Shown here piece by piece: positions 1 through 6,921 of a DNA stretch of 64,000 nucleotides. The stretch's first letter is position 1, and each line of letters begins with the position of its first letter. This stretch comes from Flavobacterium flabelliforme (GTDB lineage Bacteria > Bacteroidota > Bacteroidia > Flavobacteriales > Flavobacteriaceae): contig NZ_JAGFBU010000001.1 of assembly GCF_017948675.1 (NCBI RefSeq), positions 372,001 through 436,000 on the forward strand, read 5' to 3'. The notes under the pieces are model-generated. The model had not been told where the DNA came from, ran no database searches, and saw only the letters and a program-made list of their open reading frames with translations. The translations under genes were made by a program, and so were the position numbers.

Positions 1-151
1 CAATTTGATCAAATGATCTTGCTTGACAGTAACCAGCATCAGATAATACTTTTGTGATTGCTGCTGTTAAAGTAGTTTTACCGTGATCTACGTGTCCGAT
101 CGTACCAATATTTAAGTGTGGTTTCGAACGGTTAAAGGTTTCTTTTGCCAT
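1..151 (-). CDS. tuf: Elongation factor Tu, N-terminal fragment
   Basis: The reading frame runs off the left edge, so only about 50 residues are visible. They begin [20 protein letters not shown] and contain the P-loop GHVDHGKT, the GTP-binding signature of EF-Tu, which delivers aminoacyl-tRNA to the ribosome. The gene lies 53 bases downstream of tRNA-Thr(GGU) on the same strand, as in the classic tRNA-tufB arrangement of many bacteria. It is probably cotranscribed with the tRNAs from the promoter at 704-732. The identification is secure; only the 3' part is missing. Confidence 0.98.
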   Translation of the reverse strand, partial: MAKETFNRSKPHLNIGTIGHVDHGKTTLTAAITKVLSDAGYCQARSFDQI

Positions 152-204
152 TTTACTTAATTTTTAATCTTGTTATATATTAATTTTTATTTCTTACTTA
201 CTTG

Positions 205-276
205 AGCCAACTACGGGAATTGAACCCGTGACCTCTTCCTTACCAAGGAAGCACTCTACCTCTGAGCTAAGTCGGC
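205..276 (-). tRNA. tRNA-Thr (anticodon GGU)
   Basis: The reverse strand folds as a standard cloverleaf. The acceptor stem GCCGACT/AGTTGGC has one G-U pair, the anticodon stem is CTTCC/GGAAG with a loop centred on GGT, and the T-arm is perfect (ACGGG, TTCAATT, CCCGT). CCA is not encoded. It is the tRNA nearest to tuf. Confidence 0.95.
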
Positions 277-375
277 AGAGAATGATGTTATGGTTTTAAA
301 CAATCAATTGTTTTACCAATTGAAATCTTTCCACACACTCTTATTCGGATTAACTCCCAAAAGGTCGTTGATCCT

Positions 376-394
376 GCACCGAAGTTTTCGGTGC
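376..394. other. Stable hairpin in the tRNA-Tyr/tRNA-Thr spacer
   Basis: Perfect 8-bp inverted repeat GCACCGAA/TTCGGTGC with a 3-base loop, inside the 182-base spacer between tRNA-Tyr and tRNA-Thr(GGU). There is no T-run in the direction of transcription, so it is more likely an RNA-processing or spacer structure than a terminator. No tRNA-Gly is seen in this spacer, although E. coli has one at the corresponding place. Confidence 0.5.
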
Positions 395-458
395 TCAAAC
401 TTTTAAATCAAATTTACTAGAAAGAAAACTTTCGGATAAATCATTATTTAAAAGATTG

Positions 459-539
459 TGGGGAGAGCAGGATTCGAACCTGCGAAGTTTACACAGCAGA
501 TTTACAGTCTGCCCTCGTTGGCCGCTTGAGTATCTCCCC
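459..539 (-). tRNA. tRNA-Tyr (anticodon GUA)
   Basis: An 81-base cloverleaf on the minus strand with the long variable arm of class II tRNAs. The acceptor stem is GGGGAGA/TCTCCCC, the anticodon stem GCAGA/TCTGC encloses a loop with GTA, and the T-arm is GCAGG TTCGAAT CCTGC. The discriminator base is A. It lies between two tRNA-Thr genes, the order seen upstream of tufB in many bacteria. Confidence 0.97.
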
Positions 540-591
540 TTTTTCTTATCAATAAAACCATGAACATTTTCCAATCGTATTGGAAATTTAG

Positions 592-665
592 AGCCGGCGG
601 AGGGACTCGAACCCACGACCTGCTGATTACAAATCAGCTGCTCTAGCCAACTGAGCTACGCTGGC
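592..665 (-). tRNA. tRNA-Thr (anticodon UGU)
   Basis: A 74-base cloverleaf on the minus strand. The anticodon stem GCTGA/TCAGC surrounds TTTGTAA, giving anticodon TGT, and the D and T loops are canonical. The acceptor stem GCCAGCG/CGCCGGC has an A-C opposition at the fourth pair, and the T-stem GTGGG/CCCTC has a T-T opposition at its second pair. The gene is otherwise intact and is the first of the tRNA-tuf operon. Confidence 0.93.
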
Positions 666-673
666 AATATCAA

Positions 674-702
674 TAAAAAAAGTCCGCTATTTCTAACGGA
701 CT
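674..702 (-). terminator. Intrinsic terminator of hpf
   Basis: On the minus strand a 6-bp stem AGTCCG/CGGACT is followed directly by seven T. It lies 55 bases after the hpf stop codon and just before tRNA-Thr(UGU). The tRNA promoter's -7 box (704-711) abuts its upstream arm. Confidence 0.75.
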
Positions 703-703
703 G

Positions 704-732
704 CAAATGTAGAGATTTTATCTATGAATCAA
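704..732 (-). promoter_or_regulatory. Promoter of the tRNA-Thr/Tyr/Thr-tuf operon
   Basis: On the minus strand TTG (732-730), an 18-base spacer, then TACATTTG (711-704). This is an exact match to the Bacteroidetes sigma-A consensus TTG-N17-23-TAnnTTTG. Transcription should start inside the upstream arm of the hpf terminator, so the new RNA would lack part of that arm and escape termination. Confidence 0.75.
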
Positions 733-756
733 AACATTTTTTTAAAAAAATTTATA

Positions 757-1059
757 TTAAATATGAGAACTTATCTTTTCTTTTCTTTTTACTAACAATC
801 TCTCTAACGATTCTGAGGAAAGTTCTATAGCTTCTTCAAATGTTTTACATTGTTTTTTTACCAGAAAATCATCACCAGGAACATTAATTTTTATCTCTGC
901 AATCTTATTCTCCTTGTCACTTGTGTTTTCAACTTTTAAAAAAACATCGGCAGAAACGACTTTGTCATAATACTTTTCAAGTTTATCTAATCTATCTTGA
1001 ACAAAATCTACTAGCTTTTTGTCAACTGTAAAGTTAACTGCATGAACACTTACCTTCAT
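757..1059 (-). CDS. hpf: Ribosome hibernation-promoting factor, short HPF/YfiA type
   Basis: A 100-residue protein of the HPF/YfiA (sigma-54 modulation) family, which binds the 30S decoding centre in stationary phase and protects idle ribosomes. The family pattern is visible: an N-terminal strand MKVSVHAVNFTVDKKLVDFV, a DRLDKLEKYY helix, and a C-terminal helix ending in a basic stretch. There is no C-terminal dimerisation extension, so it is the short form. It starts 34 bases after xerC and is probably cotranscribed with it. A terminator (674-702) follows. The linkage to rpsU, xerC, tRNAs and tuf fits a translation role. Confidence 0.92.
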   Translation of the reverse strand: MKVSVHAVNFTVDKKLVDFVQDRLDKLEKYYDKVVSADVFLKVENTSDKENKIAEIKINVPGDDFLVKKQCKTFEEAIELSSESLERLLVKRKEKISSHI

Positions 1060-1093
1060 AATTTTCTTTTTTAATTATTAATCATTCTCAAAA

Positions 1094-1990
1094 TCACTTT
1101 CGTCCACGAGGATGAGCATCTCTATGCACACTTTTAAGCCCCGCTAAACTATTATGTGTATAGACTTGGGTAGAAGCAAGGCTAGAATGCCCTAACAACT
1201 CTTTAACTGAATTCAAATCTGCACCATTATTAAGTAAATGCGTCGCAAAAGTATGTCTGAGTATATGCGGGCTTTTTTTTACCTTTTCTGATACAGTACT
1301 AAAGTAAGTATTTATTAATCGATACACAAAAGTTTCATTCAATTTTAACCCTTTTTTATTGAGAAAAAAATAATCGTCATCTACAATTACAGACAAACCA
1401 ATCCTTTCCTTTAAATATAACGAAAACTGACCCAGAACTACAGGCAAAATAGGAATTAGACGTTCTTTATTTCGTTTTCCTAACACCTTAATCAAAGCAT
1501 TGGAAAGATCAACACTTTCAATCTTTAATTGAATTAGTTCTGCCCTTCGGATACCTGTTGTATAAAACAAATCAATTATCAATTTATCTCTAACCTCTTC
1601 AAAACCACTTCCGTTTTGCATTTGATTTAAAACAGCATCTACTTCGTTTTCAGAAAATGGAATTTGAATATTTTTAGAAACTTTTAGCGCCTTATGTTTG
1701 ACTAACGGACTAAGCGGAATTTGTTTTATCTTCAATAAAAACTTGTAATAAGCTTTTAAAGAAGCCATTTTTCTATTTACAGAACCATTGGTGACTCCTT
1801 CATCAACTAACGAAATAATCCAATTTCGTATGTCATTGTAATCGACATGATCTATATTTTCTTGATTATAATTAACTTTGCTAAAAGACTGAAAAGAACT
1901 AATATCAGCACAATAAGCCATTAAAGTATGAGGTGAATACTTTTTCTCGAACTGTAGATAATCCCGAAATGCATCTTGATTTGTAGCCAT
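1094..1990 (-). CDS. xerC: Tyrosine recombinase XerC/XerD
   Basis: A 298-residue tyrosine recombinase of the length typical for XerC/D, which resolve chromosome dimers at dif. The SAM-like DNA-binding domain covers about residues 4-90 and the catalytic domain about 108-290. All catalytic residues are visible: R148 (GIRRAEL), K172 (GKRNKER), H242 and R245 (HILRHTFATH), H268 (LGHSS) and nucleophile Y277 (VYTH). Its location beside rpsU, hpf and tuf, with no attachment sites or cargo, argues for the housekeeping enzyme rather than an integrase. XerC versus XerD cannot be settled here. The ATG directly abuts the T-run of the rpsU terminator. Confidence 0.92.
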   Translation of the reverse strand: MATNQDAFRDYLQFEKKYSPHTLMAYCADISSFQSFSKVNYNQENIDHVDYNDIRNWIISLVDEGVTNGSVNRKMASLKAYYKFLLKIKQIPLSPLVKHKALKVSKNIQIPFSENEVDAVLNQMQNGSGFEEVRDKLIIDLFYTTGIRRAELIQLKIESVDLSNALIKVLGKRNKERLIPILPVVLGQFSLYLKERIGLSVIVDDDYFFLNKKGLKLNETFVYRLINTYFSTVSEKVKKSPHILRHTFATHLLNNGADLNSVKELLGHSSLASTQVYTHNSLAGLKSVHRDAHPRGRK

Positions 1991-2037
1991 AAAAAAACCG
2001 TTAGCATCAAAGTTATAAATTTTTGATGACTAACGGT
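1991..2037 (-). terminator. Intrinsic terminator of rpsU
   Basis: On the minus strand the arms CTAACGG and CCGTTAG, extended by TTTGATG/CATCAAA with one bulged base, form a stem of about 14 bp. Seven T follow, and then immediately the ATG of xerC. It terminates rpsU and contains the likely xerC -7 box in its loop and downstream arm. Confidence 0.8.
2008..2015 (-). promoter_or_regulatory. Likely -7 box of the xerC-hpf promoter
   Basis: TAACTTTG on the minus strand matches TAnnTTTG exactly and lies inside the rpsU terminator hairpin. The predicted start would give a leader of only about 10-14 bases before the xerC ATG. No clear TTG is seen at the -33 distance, so confidence is moderate. Confidence 0.45.
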
Positions 2038-2057
2038 ATTTTATTTAATGGAATCGA

Positions 2058-2252
2058 TTAACTCTCTAAGTTATCTCTCATATTTTGGATATAAGCCGCT
2101 TTTTGAATTTTGATTCTATTGGTTACTGAAGGCTTAATAAAAGCAGTACGTGCTCTTAGTTGACGAACAGTTCCTGTTTTATCAAATTTTCTTTTGTAAC
2201 GTTTTAACGCTCTATCGATATTTTCTCCGTCTTTAATTGGTATAATTAACAT
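2058..2252 (-). CDS. rpsU: 30S ribosomal protein bS21
   Basis: A 64-residue, strongly basic protein matching bS21: MLIIPIKDGENIDRALKRYK at the N-terminus and an RQLRAR motif after it. An in-frame start 51 bases upstream (2303) is rejected because a -7 box (2282-2289) and a near-perfect Shine-Dalgarno sequence (2261-2272) point to the ATG at 2252. bS21 sits near the 3' end of 16S rRNA. In Flavobacteriia it helps hide the anti-Shine-Dalgarno sequence, and rpsU is a known exception with a strong Shine-Dalgarno, thought to allow autoregulation. A terminator at 1991-2037 makes the gene monocistronic. Confidence 0.97.
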   Translation of the reverse strand: MLIIPIKDGENIDRALKRYKRKFDKTGTVRQLRARTAFIKPSVTNRIKIQKAAYIQNMRDNLES

Positions 2253-2260
2253 AATATAGA

Positions 2261-2272
2261 CACCCCCTTTCT
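2261..2272 (-). promoter_or_regulatory. Unusually strong Shine-Dalgarno of rpsU
   Basis: AGAAAGGGGGTG on the minus strand, 8 bases before the ATG. It can pair over 12 positions with the usual 16S 3' end (CACCUCCUUUCU), with one G-U wobble. Most genes in this window have no Shine-Dalgarno, as expected in Bacteroidetes, so this site stands out and fixes the start codon. Confidence 0.85.
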
Positions 2273-2281
2273 TTAAGTGTG

Positions 2282-2289
2282 CAAAAGTA
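2282..2289 (-). promoter_or_regulatory. -7 box of the rpsU promoter
   Basis: TACTTTTG on the minus strand matches TAnnTTTG. It would place the start near 2275 and give a leader of about 23 bases that is mostly the Shine-Dalgarno element. No TTG lies at the standard -33 spacing. Confidence 0.55.
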
Positions 2290-2373
2290 ATCAAACTTCT
2301 CAATTATAAGGCATGAATTAAGGAAAATTTAAAAATATAAAACAATTAAGCTTTACTGTCACAATCAAACCAA

Positions 2374-2412
2374 TAAAAAAAGCCAATTCATCAATGACAA
2401 ATTGGCTTTTTT
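2374..2412 (-). terminator. Terminator of the acyl-CoA dehydrogenase gene
   Basis: The perfect arms AGCCAATT/AATTGGCT are extended by A/T runs on both sides, with a T-run after the stem on the minus strand. It lies 37 bases past the acyl-CoA dehydrogenase stop codon and isolates it from rpsU. Confidence 0.75.
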
Positions 2413-2448
2413 GATATAAATAAATACCTGATTAAATTTAAATACTAA

Positions 2449-3618
2449 TTATTCAACAGCAGGTTTATAATTTTTATTATCAATAATCATTTTGGATAAA
2501 ATTTCTTTTAAAATTTCAGAGGTACCACCACCAATTGGACCTAAACGACTGTCTCTTAACAAACGTGCCAACGGATACTCTTCCATATAACCGTAACCAC
2601 CTAACATTTGCAAACAACTGTAAATTGTTTCATCTGCTACTTTAGTAGACTTTAATTTAGCCATGGTTGCCTCTTTAACCACATATTCGCCTTTATCTAA
2701 TCTTGCTACAGCAGCATAGTTAAAGACTTTGCAATGCTCTACATCTGTTGCGTGCTCAACGATTGTATGTCTTAATGCTTGGAATTTATCAATCGTTCTT
2801 CCAAAAGCTTCTCTTTGAGACATATATTCTATAGTATAATCTATAGCATACTCTGCTCTAGCATGACCGTTGATAGCCATAATCAAACGTTCTAATGCAA
2901 AATGCTGCATAATATATGGGAAACCTTTACCTTCTTCTCCCATCAAATTTTCAACAGGAATTTCGACATTATCAAATGCAATTTCGGCAGTATCTGAAGC
3001 TCTCCAACCCAACTTGTCTAATTTTGTTGCAGAAATTCCTTTTGTGTTTTTATCAACAAGAAGAATACTTATTCCTTTATTTCCTTGACTAGGATCTGTT
3101 TTAGCAGCCACTACATAGTAATCTGCATAAACACCATTTGTAATAAAGGTTTTAGATCCGTTAATGATATACTTATCCCCTTCTTTTATTGCAGTTGTAC
3201 GCATTCCTGCTACATCACTACCACCAAAAGGTTCACTAATACACAAAGCTCCTATTTTATCACCAGCAATACTAGGTACTAAATATTCTTGTTTGATTCT
3301 CTCATCCCCTTCAGCATTCAAATGCGTCATAGCTAAATATGAATGTGCCCACATTGCAGCAGCAAAACCTGAAGATTTAATTTTTTGAAGTTCTTCTAGA
3401 AAAACAACCGTGTAGAACAAATCTAGATTTAAACCTCCATAAGCTTCAGGACATCTGATTCCAAAAAAGCCCATTTCACCAAACTTTTTCCATATAAATC
3501 GTTCAATTGTACCTGTTTTTTCCCATTTTTCAATATGAGGCACTACTTCTTTTTGTAAAAATTCTTTCAAACTTTTTCTAAACAATTGGTGCTCTTCTGT
3601 GAAATAAATTGATTCCAT
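2449..3618 (-). CDS. Acyl-CoA dehydrogenase family flavoprotein
   Basis: A 389-residue enzyme of the ACAD family, which oxidises acyl-CoA to the 2-enoyl thioester using FAD. Visible motifs are the FAD-binding CISEPFGGSD (about 126-135), FITNG (158-162) and the C-terminal GGYGYMEEYP and GGGTSEI. The usual medium-chain catalytic Glu in 'YEGT' is Gly here (GPIGGGTSE). Instead Glu243 in FALERL occupies the position used by isovaleryl-CoA and long-chain enzymes. That suggests a branched-chain or isoprenoid-type substrate, which is inference. The gene stands alone, with a terminator behind it and a plausible promoter at 3641-3669. Confidence 0.9.
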   Translation of the reverse strand: MESIYFTEEHQLFRKSLKEFLQKEVVPHIEKWEKTGTIERFIWKKFGEMGFFGIRCPEAYGGLNLDLFYTVVFLEELQKIKSSGFAAAMWAHSYLAMTHLNAEGDERIKQEYLVPSIAGDKIGALCISEPFGGSDVAGMRTTAIKEGDKYIINGSKTFITNGVYADYYVVAAKTDPSQGNKGISILLVDKNTKGISATKLDKLGWRASDTAEIAFDNVEIPVENLMGEEGKGFPYIMQHFALERLIMAINGHARAEYAIDYTIEYMSQREAFGRTIDKFQALRHTIVEHATDVEHCKVFNYAAVARLDKGEYVVKEATMAKLKSTKVADETIYSCLQMLGGYGYMEEYPLARLLRDSRLGPIGGGTSEILKEILSKMIIDNKNYKPAVE

Positions 3619-3640
3619 ATAAATTCTATCTTTTTTTTAA

Positions 3641-3669
3641 CAAATTAAGTTTACTAAAACACATCGCAA
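3641..3669 (-). promoter_or_regulatory. Possible promoter of the acyl-CoA dehydrogenase gene
   Basis: Minus strand TTG (3669-3667), an 18-base spacer, then TTAATTTG (3648-3641), one mismatch from TAnnTTTG. It lies 23 bases before the ATG. Confidence 0.4.
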
Positions 3670-3801
3670 TAGCAATGTATCTCAGCGTTATTATTTTTAA
3701 ATGTCGTAAATGAGTGATATGTATAAATCTAAAAAGAACAGGTTGCAAAAGGAAGATTTTACAATTAATTATAGATTTTAGTAGTACCCAATTATAGACT
3801 T

Positions 3802-4689
3802 TTAATTAAAGTCCAAATATAAAGTAATTATTTTTGCTTTATCAACAGGAAAAGCCTTAACTTTTGTTAAATCCTCAATATTTTTAAAATCACCGTTCAT
3901 GCTTCGATAAGTAACAATCTCTTTAGCTAATGGATATCTAAAATAATAGAACTTTGATAATTCCTTTAAAGAAGCATTATTAATATCTATTTTTTTTATT
4001 TCAGGAAGTGCACCAATCTTAAAATGAAGATTTAATTTCTCAATTACTTCGGGCGATAATCCCCAAACGTCATTCATTTGTTCCATAGAAACAAAGCCAC
4101 CAATAATTTCTTTTTGTTTCAAAATACGCGAGGAGATCACTTCACCTATTCCATAAACTTTTATTAAATCCTCTTGTGTTGCTTGATTTATATCTATGAC
4201 AACTATTTTATCTTTTTTAAGAAAAACTGGATTAGAATTTGAATCATATTCTTTAAACTTCTTTTTATTGTTTACCCAATCAGGGAATTTAAAAAAAGGT
4301 GCTATCTTCTTTAATAAGGAATCTGATATTTGTGTTAGTTTTTGAAATTCTTGTGCCGAGTTAACAAATTTATTTTCTTTTCTAAAATTTAACAAACGGT
4401 CTATTTCTGCAACTGACATTCCTAGTTTGTATCCTTTGTAATCAGTAATGAAATTTGGATTAAAAAGATAAACCACATTACTCTGGCTTTTATCATTACG
4501 TTGTATAGAATCGAATTCTGCTTGTAGGGAAAGCCACTCTTGTTTACCAGCCTCTTCTTTGAAAACAATTGAAAAGTCACCGAAAAAATAAACAAGCTGT
4601 AAAGAAATTATAATTAACAACAAGAATAAAACTCCTATTCTCTGTTCCTTAGAAAAATTAAAATGAGATCGAATATTTTTAAACGCCAT
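3802..4689 (-). CDS. Membrane-anchored helix-hairpin-helix (ComEA-like) protein
   Basis: A 295-residue protein with one N-terminal membrane segment (about 17-37) followed by three helix-hairpin-helix regions at about 88-135, 163-222 and 233-292. The second contains DINQATQEDLIKVYGIG and the third DINNASLKELSKF, both the ComEA-type DINxAxxxEL start. Such domains bind DNA non-specifically, and ComEA binds incoming DNA in transformation. Three repeats on one anchor is a common Bacteroidetes form whose role is not established. It stands alone between the acyl-CoA dehydrogenase gene and a divergently transcribed permease gene. Confidence 0.85.
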   Translation of the reverse strand: MAFKNIRSHFNFSKEQRIGVLFLLLIIISLQLVYFFGDFSIVFKEEAGKQEWLSLQAEFDSIQRNDKSQSNVVYLFNPNFITDYKGYKLGMSVAEIDRLLNFRKENKFVNSAQEFQKLTQISDSLLKKIAPFFKFPDWVNNKKKFKEYDSNSNPVFLKKDKIVVIDINQATQEDLIKVYGIGEVISSRILKQKEIIGGFVSMEQMNDVWGLSPEVIEKLNLHFKIGALPEIKKIDINNASLKELSKFYYFRYPLAKEIVTYRSMNGDFKNIEDLTKVKAFPVDKAKIITLYLDFN

Positions 4690-4980
4690 TAGATACCTTA
4701 ATTTATTTAAAAATATAACTAATATTCAAAATAATACACTTTTCACCTATTTAATTTATAAATAAAATTACTACAAATAGAAAAACCTTGTTCCATAAAC
4801 ATCTGAAACATTTAAAAAATAAAAACACAATTACTTACTCTTACTTGAAAGCAAAATTTAAAACACAAGATTCAAAATAAAAATTTTAACAAGATTTTCT
4901 TATTCAAGAACTAGTATTAATGGAGTGAAAAACGCTGAAAATTGTAAAAAACTATATTTTATCAGTGAAAACTTTAATTA
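4690..4980. other. AT-rich intergenic region between divergent genes
   Basis: Separates the HhH gene (minus) from the permease (plus). No ORF, RNA gene or strong hairpin is seen apart from the permease promoter at its right end. A GTG-initiated extension of the permease frame begins at 4925 but lies upstream of that promoter. Confidence 0.5.
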
Positions 4981-5014
4981 TTGTTTTTATTTTTTACAAA
5001 AAACAATACATTTG
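4981..5014 (+). promoter_or_regulatory. Promoter of the amino-acid permease gene
   Basis: TTG (4981-4983), a 23-base spacer, then TACATTTG (5007-5014), an exact TAnnTTTG. It implies a transcript starting about 5020 and so supports the ATG at 5045 rather than the upstream GTG at 4925. Confidence 0.65.
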
Positions 5015-5044
5015 AGATCTAAAAACAACAAAACCAAAAAACAT

Positions 5045-6523
5045 ATGTCAATTTGGAAAACGAAACCGCTTTCGGTTTTACTAAATGAAGCTTCAGAAGA
5101 TGAAAAAGGATTAAAGAGAACACTATCTGCAAAATCACTTGTAGCGCTAGGAGTTGGTGCTATTATTGGTGCGGGATTATTTTCTCTAACAGGTATTGCA
5201 GCAGCAGATAATGCCGGTCCAGCAGTTACACTCTCTTTTATATTAGCCGCAGTAGGATGTGCATTTGCAGGACTATGTTATGCTGAATTTGCCTCTATGA
5301 TCCCTGTAGCAGGAAGTGCTTACACCTACTCTTATGCTACAATGGGTGAATTTGTAGCTTGGATAATCGGTTGGGATTTAGTGTTAGAATATGCCTTAGG
5401 AGCCGCAACAGTAGCGGTCAGTTGGTCTCAATATGTAGATAAATTTCTCGGGAATTATGGTATTCACATACCGCAATCCATCTTGCATGGTCCCTGGGAC
5501 ACGACACCAGGAATCATTAATTTACCCTCCATATTAATTATCTGTTTACTTTCTGTTTTACTAATACGCGGTACAAAAGAATCTGCATTAATAAATAACA
5601 TACTTGTTATTTTGAAAGTTACCGTGGTAATTGTATTTATTGCTTTAGGATGGGGCTTTATGAATAGCGCAAACCACACACCTTTTATACCTGTAAATGA
5701 AGGAGAAGCTCTTTTAAGTTCTGGTAAGATGTCATTTCTTAATTTCTTTAGTAGTGATTATTTTGGTCATTATGGATGGAGTGGTATCTTAAGAGGTGCT
5801 GGAGTTGTATTTTTTGCTTTTATTGGTTTTGACGCCGTATCTACTGCTGCACAAGAAGCAAAAGATCCACAGAAAGGAATGCCAATTGGTATTTTAGGAT
5901 CATTAATAATTTGTACTATATTATACGTTCTTTTTGCTTTTGTTTTAACTGGTTTAGAAAACTACCTTAATTTTAAAGGTGATGCAAGTCCGGTTACTAC
6001 TGCATTTGCAAAAACAGGATACACCTTCTTAAATTCTGCACTTACGATTGCTATTATTGCAGGATATACATCTGTAATGTTAGTAATGTTAATGGGACAA
6101 AGTAGAGTTTTTTACAGCATGAGTGTAGATGGTTTATTACCTAAATTTTTCAGCACTTTACATACTAAAAACAGAACACCTTACAAAACGAATCTTCTTT
6201 TTATGGTGTTTGTGAGTTTGTTTGCGGGATTTGTTCCTGTATCAGACCTTGGACACATGGTAAGTATTGGTACATTGTTCGCTTTCTCACTTGTTTGTAT
6301 TGGAGTAATTGTTATGAGAAAATCCAATCCAGATGCAGTAAGAGGTTTCCGCGTACCATTTGTACCATTGTTCCCTATTATAGGTGTACTAATCTGTTTA
6401 GTATTAATGGCTGGCTTACCTATTGAAAGTTGGGAAAGATTAGCAATTTGGATGGTTCTTGGTGTTGTAATCTATTTTTTATACAGCAAGAAAAATAGTA
6501 AATTAAACAATCCAGAAAAATAA
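5045..6523 (+). CDS. APC-superfamily amino-acid permease
   Basis: A 492-residue inner-membrane transporter of the cationic amino-acid transporter branch of the APC superfamily. The diagnostic first-helix motif GVGAIIGAGLFSLTG lies at about 36-50, the sequence FAFIGFDAVSTAAQE is the conserved mid-protein signature, and about 12 to 14 hydrophobic segments follow. The soluble start MSIWKTKPLSVLLNE is typical of the family in Bacteroidetes. An in-frame start 120 bases upstream is rejected because a good promoter (4981-5014) lies inside that extension. Substrate is not determined by sequence; basic amino acids are a guess from family. Confidence 0.92.
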   Translation: MSIWKTKPLSVLLNEASEDEKGLKRTLSAKSLVALGVGAIIGAGLFSLTGIAAADNAGPAVTLSFILAAVGCAFAGLCYAEFASMIPVAGSAYTYSYATMGEFVAWIIGWDLVLEYALGAATVAVSWSQYVDKFLGNYGIHIPQSILHGPWDTTPGIINLPSILIICLLSVLLIRGTKESALINNILVILKVTVVIVFIALGWGFMNSANHTPFIPVNEGEALLSSGKMSFLNFFSSDYFGHYGWSGILRGAGVVFFAFIGFDAVSTAAQEAKDPQKGMPIGILGSLIICTILYVLFAFVLTGLENYLNFKGDASPVTTAFAKTGYTFLNSALTIAIIAGYTSVMLVMLMGQSRVFYSMSVDGLLPKFFSTLHTKNRTPYKTNLLFMVFVSLFAGFVPVSDLGHMVSIGTLFAFSLVCIGVIVMRKSNPDAVRGFRVPFVPLFPIIGVLICLVLMAGLPIESWERLAIWMVLGVVIYFLYSKKNSKLNNPEK

Positions 6524-6539
6524 TTTACCTCAATTAATA

Positions 6540-6588
6540 AAAAAAAGGATTATAAAGTAGTACTACTTTATAATCCTTTTTTTTATTA
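6540..6588. terminator. Bidirectional terminator between permease and PspC-like gene
   Basis: A long perfect palindrome whose core is AAAGTAGTACTACTTT, extended by GGATTAT/ATAATCC and flanked by A and T runs. It works for both convergent genes. Confidence 0.9.
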
Positions 6589-6601
6589 ATCAAATTATAA
6601 T

Positions 6602-6829
6602 TTATAAATCAAATACAGAAGTTCTTTTGGCACGAACTAAATCTTTAAGCCTAATCCAAAAAGCCAAAGTAAGATAAACGCCAAAACCTAAACCTACTGT
6701 TACAAACGAAATGTATATAAAGAATAATCTTACCGTACTTGCTCGCATCCCTAATGTATCTGCCAAACGAGAAGAAACATGAAAACCATGTTTTTCAAAA
6801 AAGAACTTTAGTTTTATAATAGCAGACAT
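6602..6829 (-). CDS. PspC-domain membrane protein
   Basis: A 75-residue protein with a PspC-like arrangement: a short cytoplasmic start, the SSRLADTLGMRASTVRLFFI segment that PspC domains use before the first membrane helix, then about 35 hydrophobic residues and a basic tail. PspC senses membrane stress in the phage-shock response. Stand-alone small PspC proteins are common in Flavobacteriia and their partners here are unknown. A possible promoter lies upstream (6855-6889). Confidence 0.8.
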   Translation of the reverse strand: MSAIIKLKFFFEKHGFHVSSRLADTLGMRASTVRLFFIYISFVTVGLGFGVYLTLAFWIRLKDLVRAKRTSVFDL

Positions 6830-6854
6830 TGCAACTTAAATTTTTAGTTATTTA

Positions 6855-6889
6855 CAAAATTACAAAATAAACCCATTCATGAGTTACAA
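6855..6889 (-). promoter_or_regulatory. Possible promoter of the PspC-like gene
   Basis: TAATTTTG on the minus strand (6862-6855) matches TAnnTTTG. A TTG lies 24 bases upstream (6889-6887), one base beyond the usual spacing. Confidence 0.45.
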
Positions 6890-6921
6890 ATAAGCTAATT
6901 GAATTATTATTTGATTATTAA

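Noticed and set aside
1094..1990. Tyrosine recombinase as the integrase of a mobile element
   Set aside because: Length and motifs fit XerC/D, the neighbours are housekeeping genes, and no attachment-site duplication is seen at the tRNAs.
2253..2303. Longer start of rpsU
   Set aside because: The extension overlaps the -7 box and the Shine-Dalgarno site, and bS21 proteins start at MLIIPIK.
4925..5044. GTG-started extension of the amino-acid permease
   Set aside because: A consensus promoter lies inside it, and the permease family begins at the later ATG.
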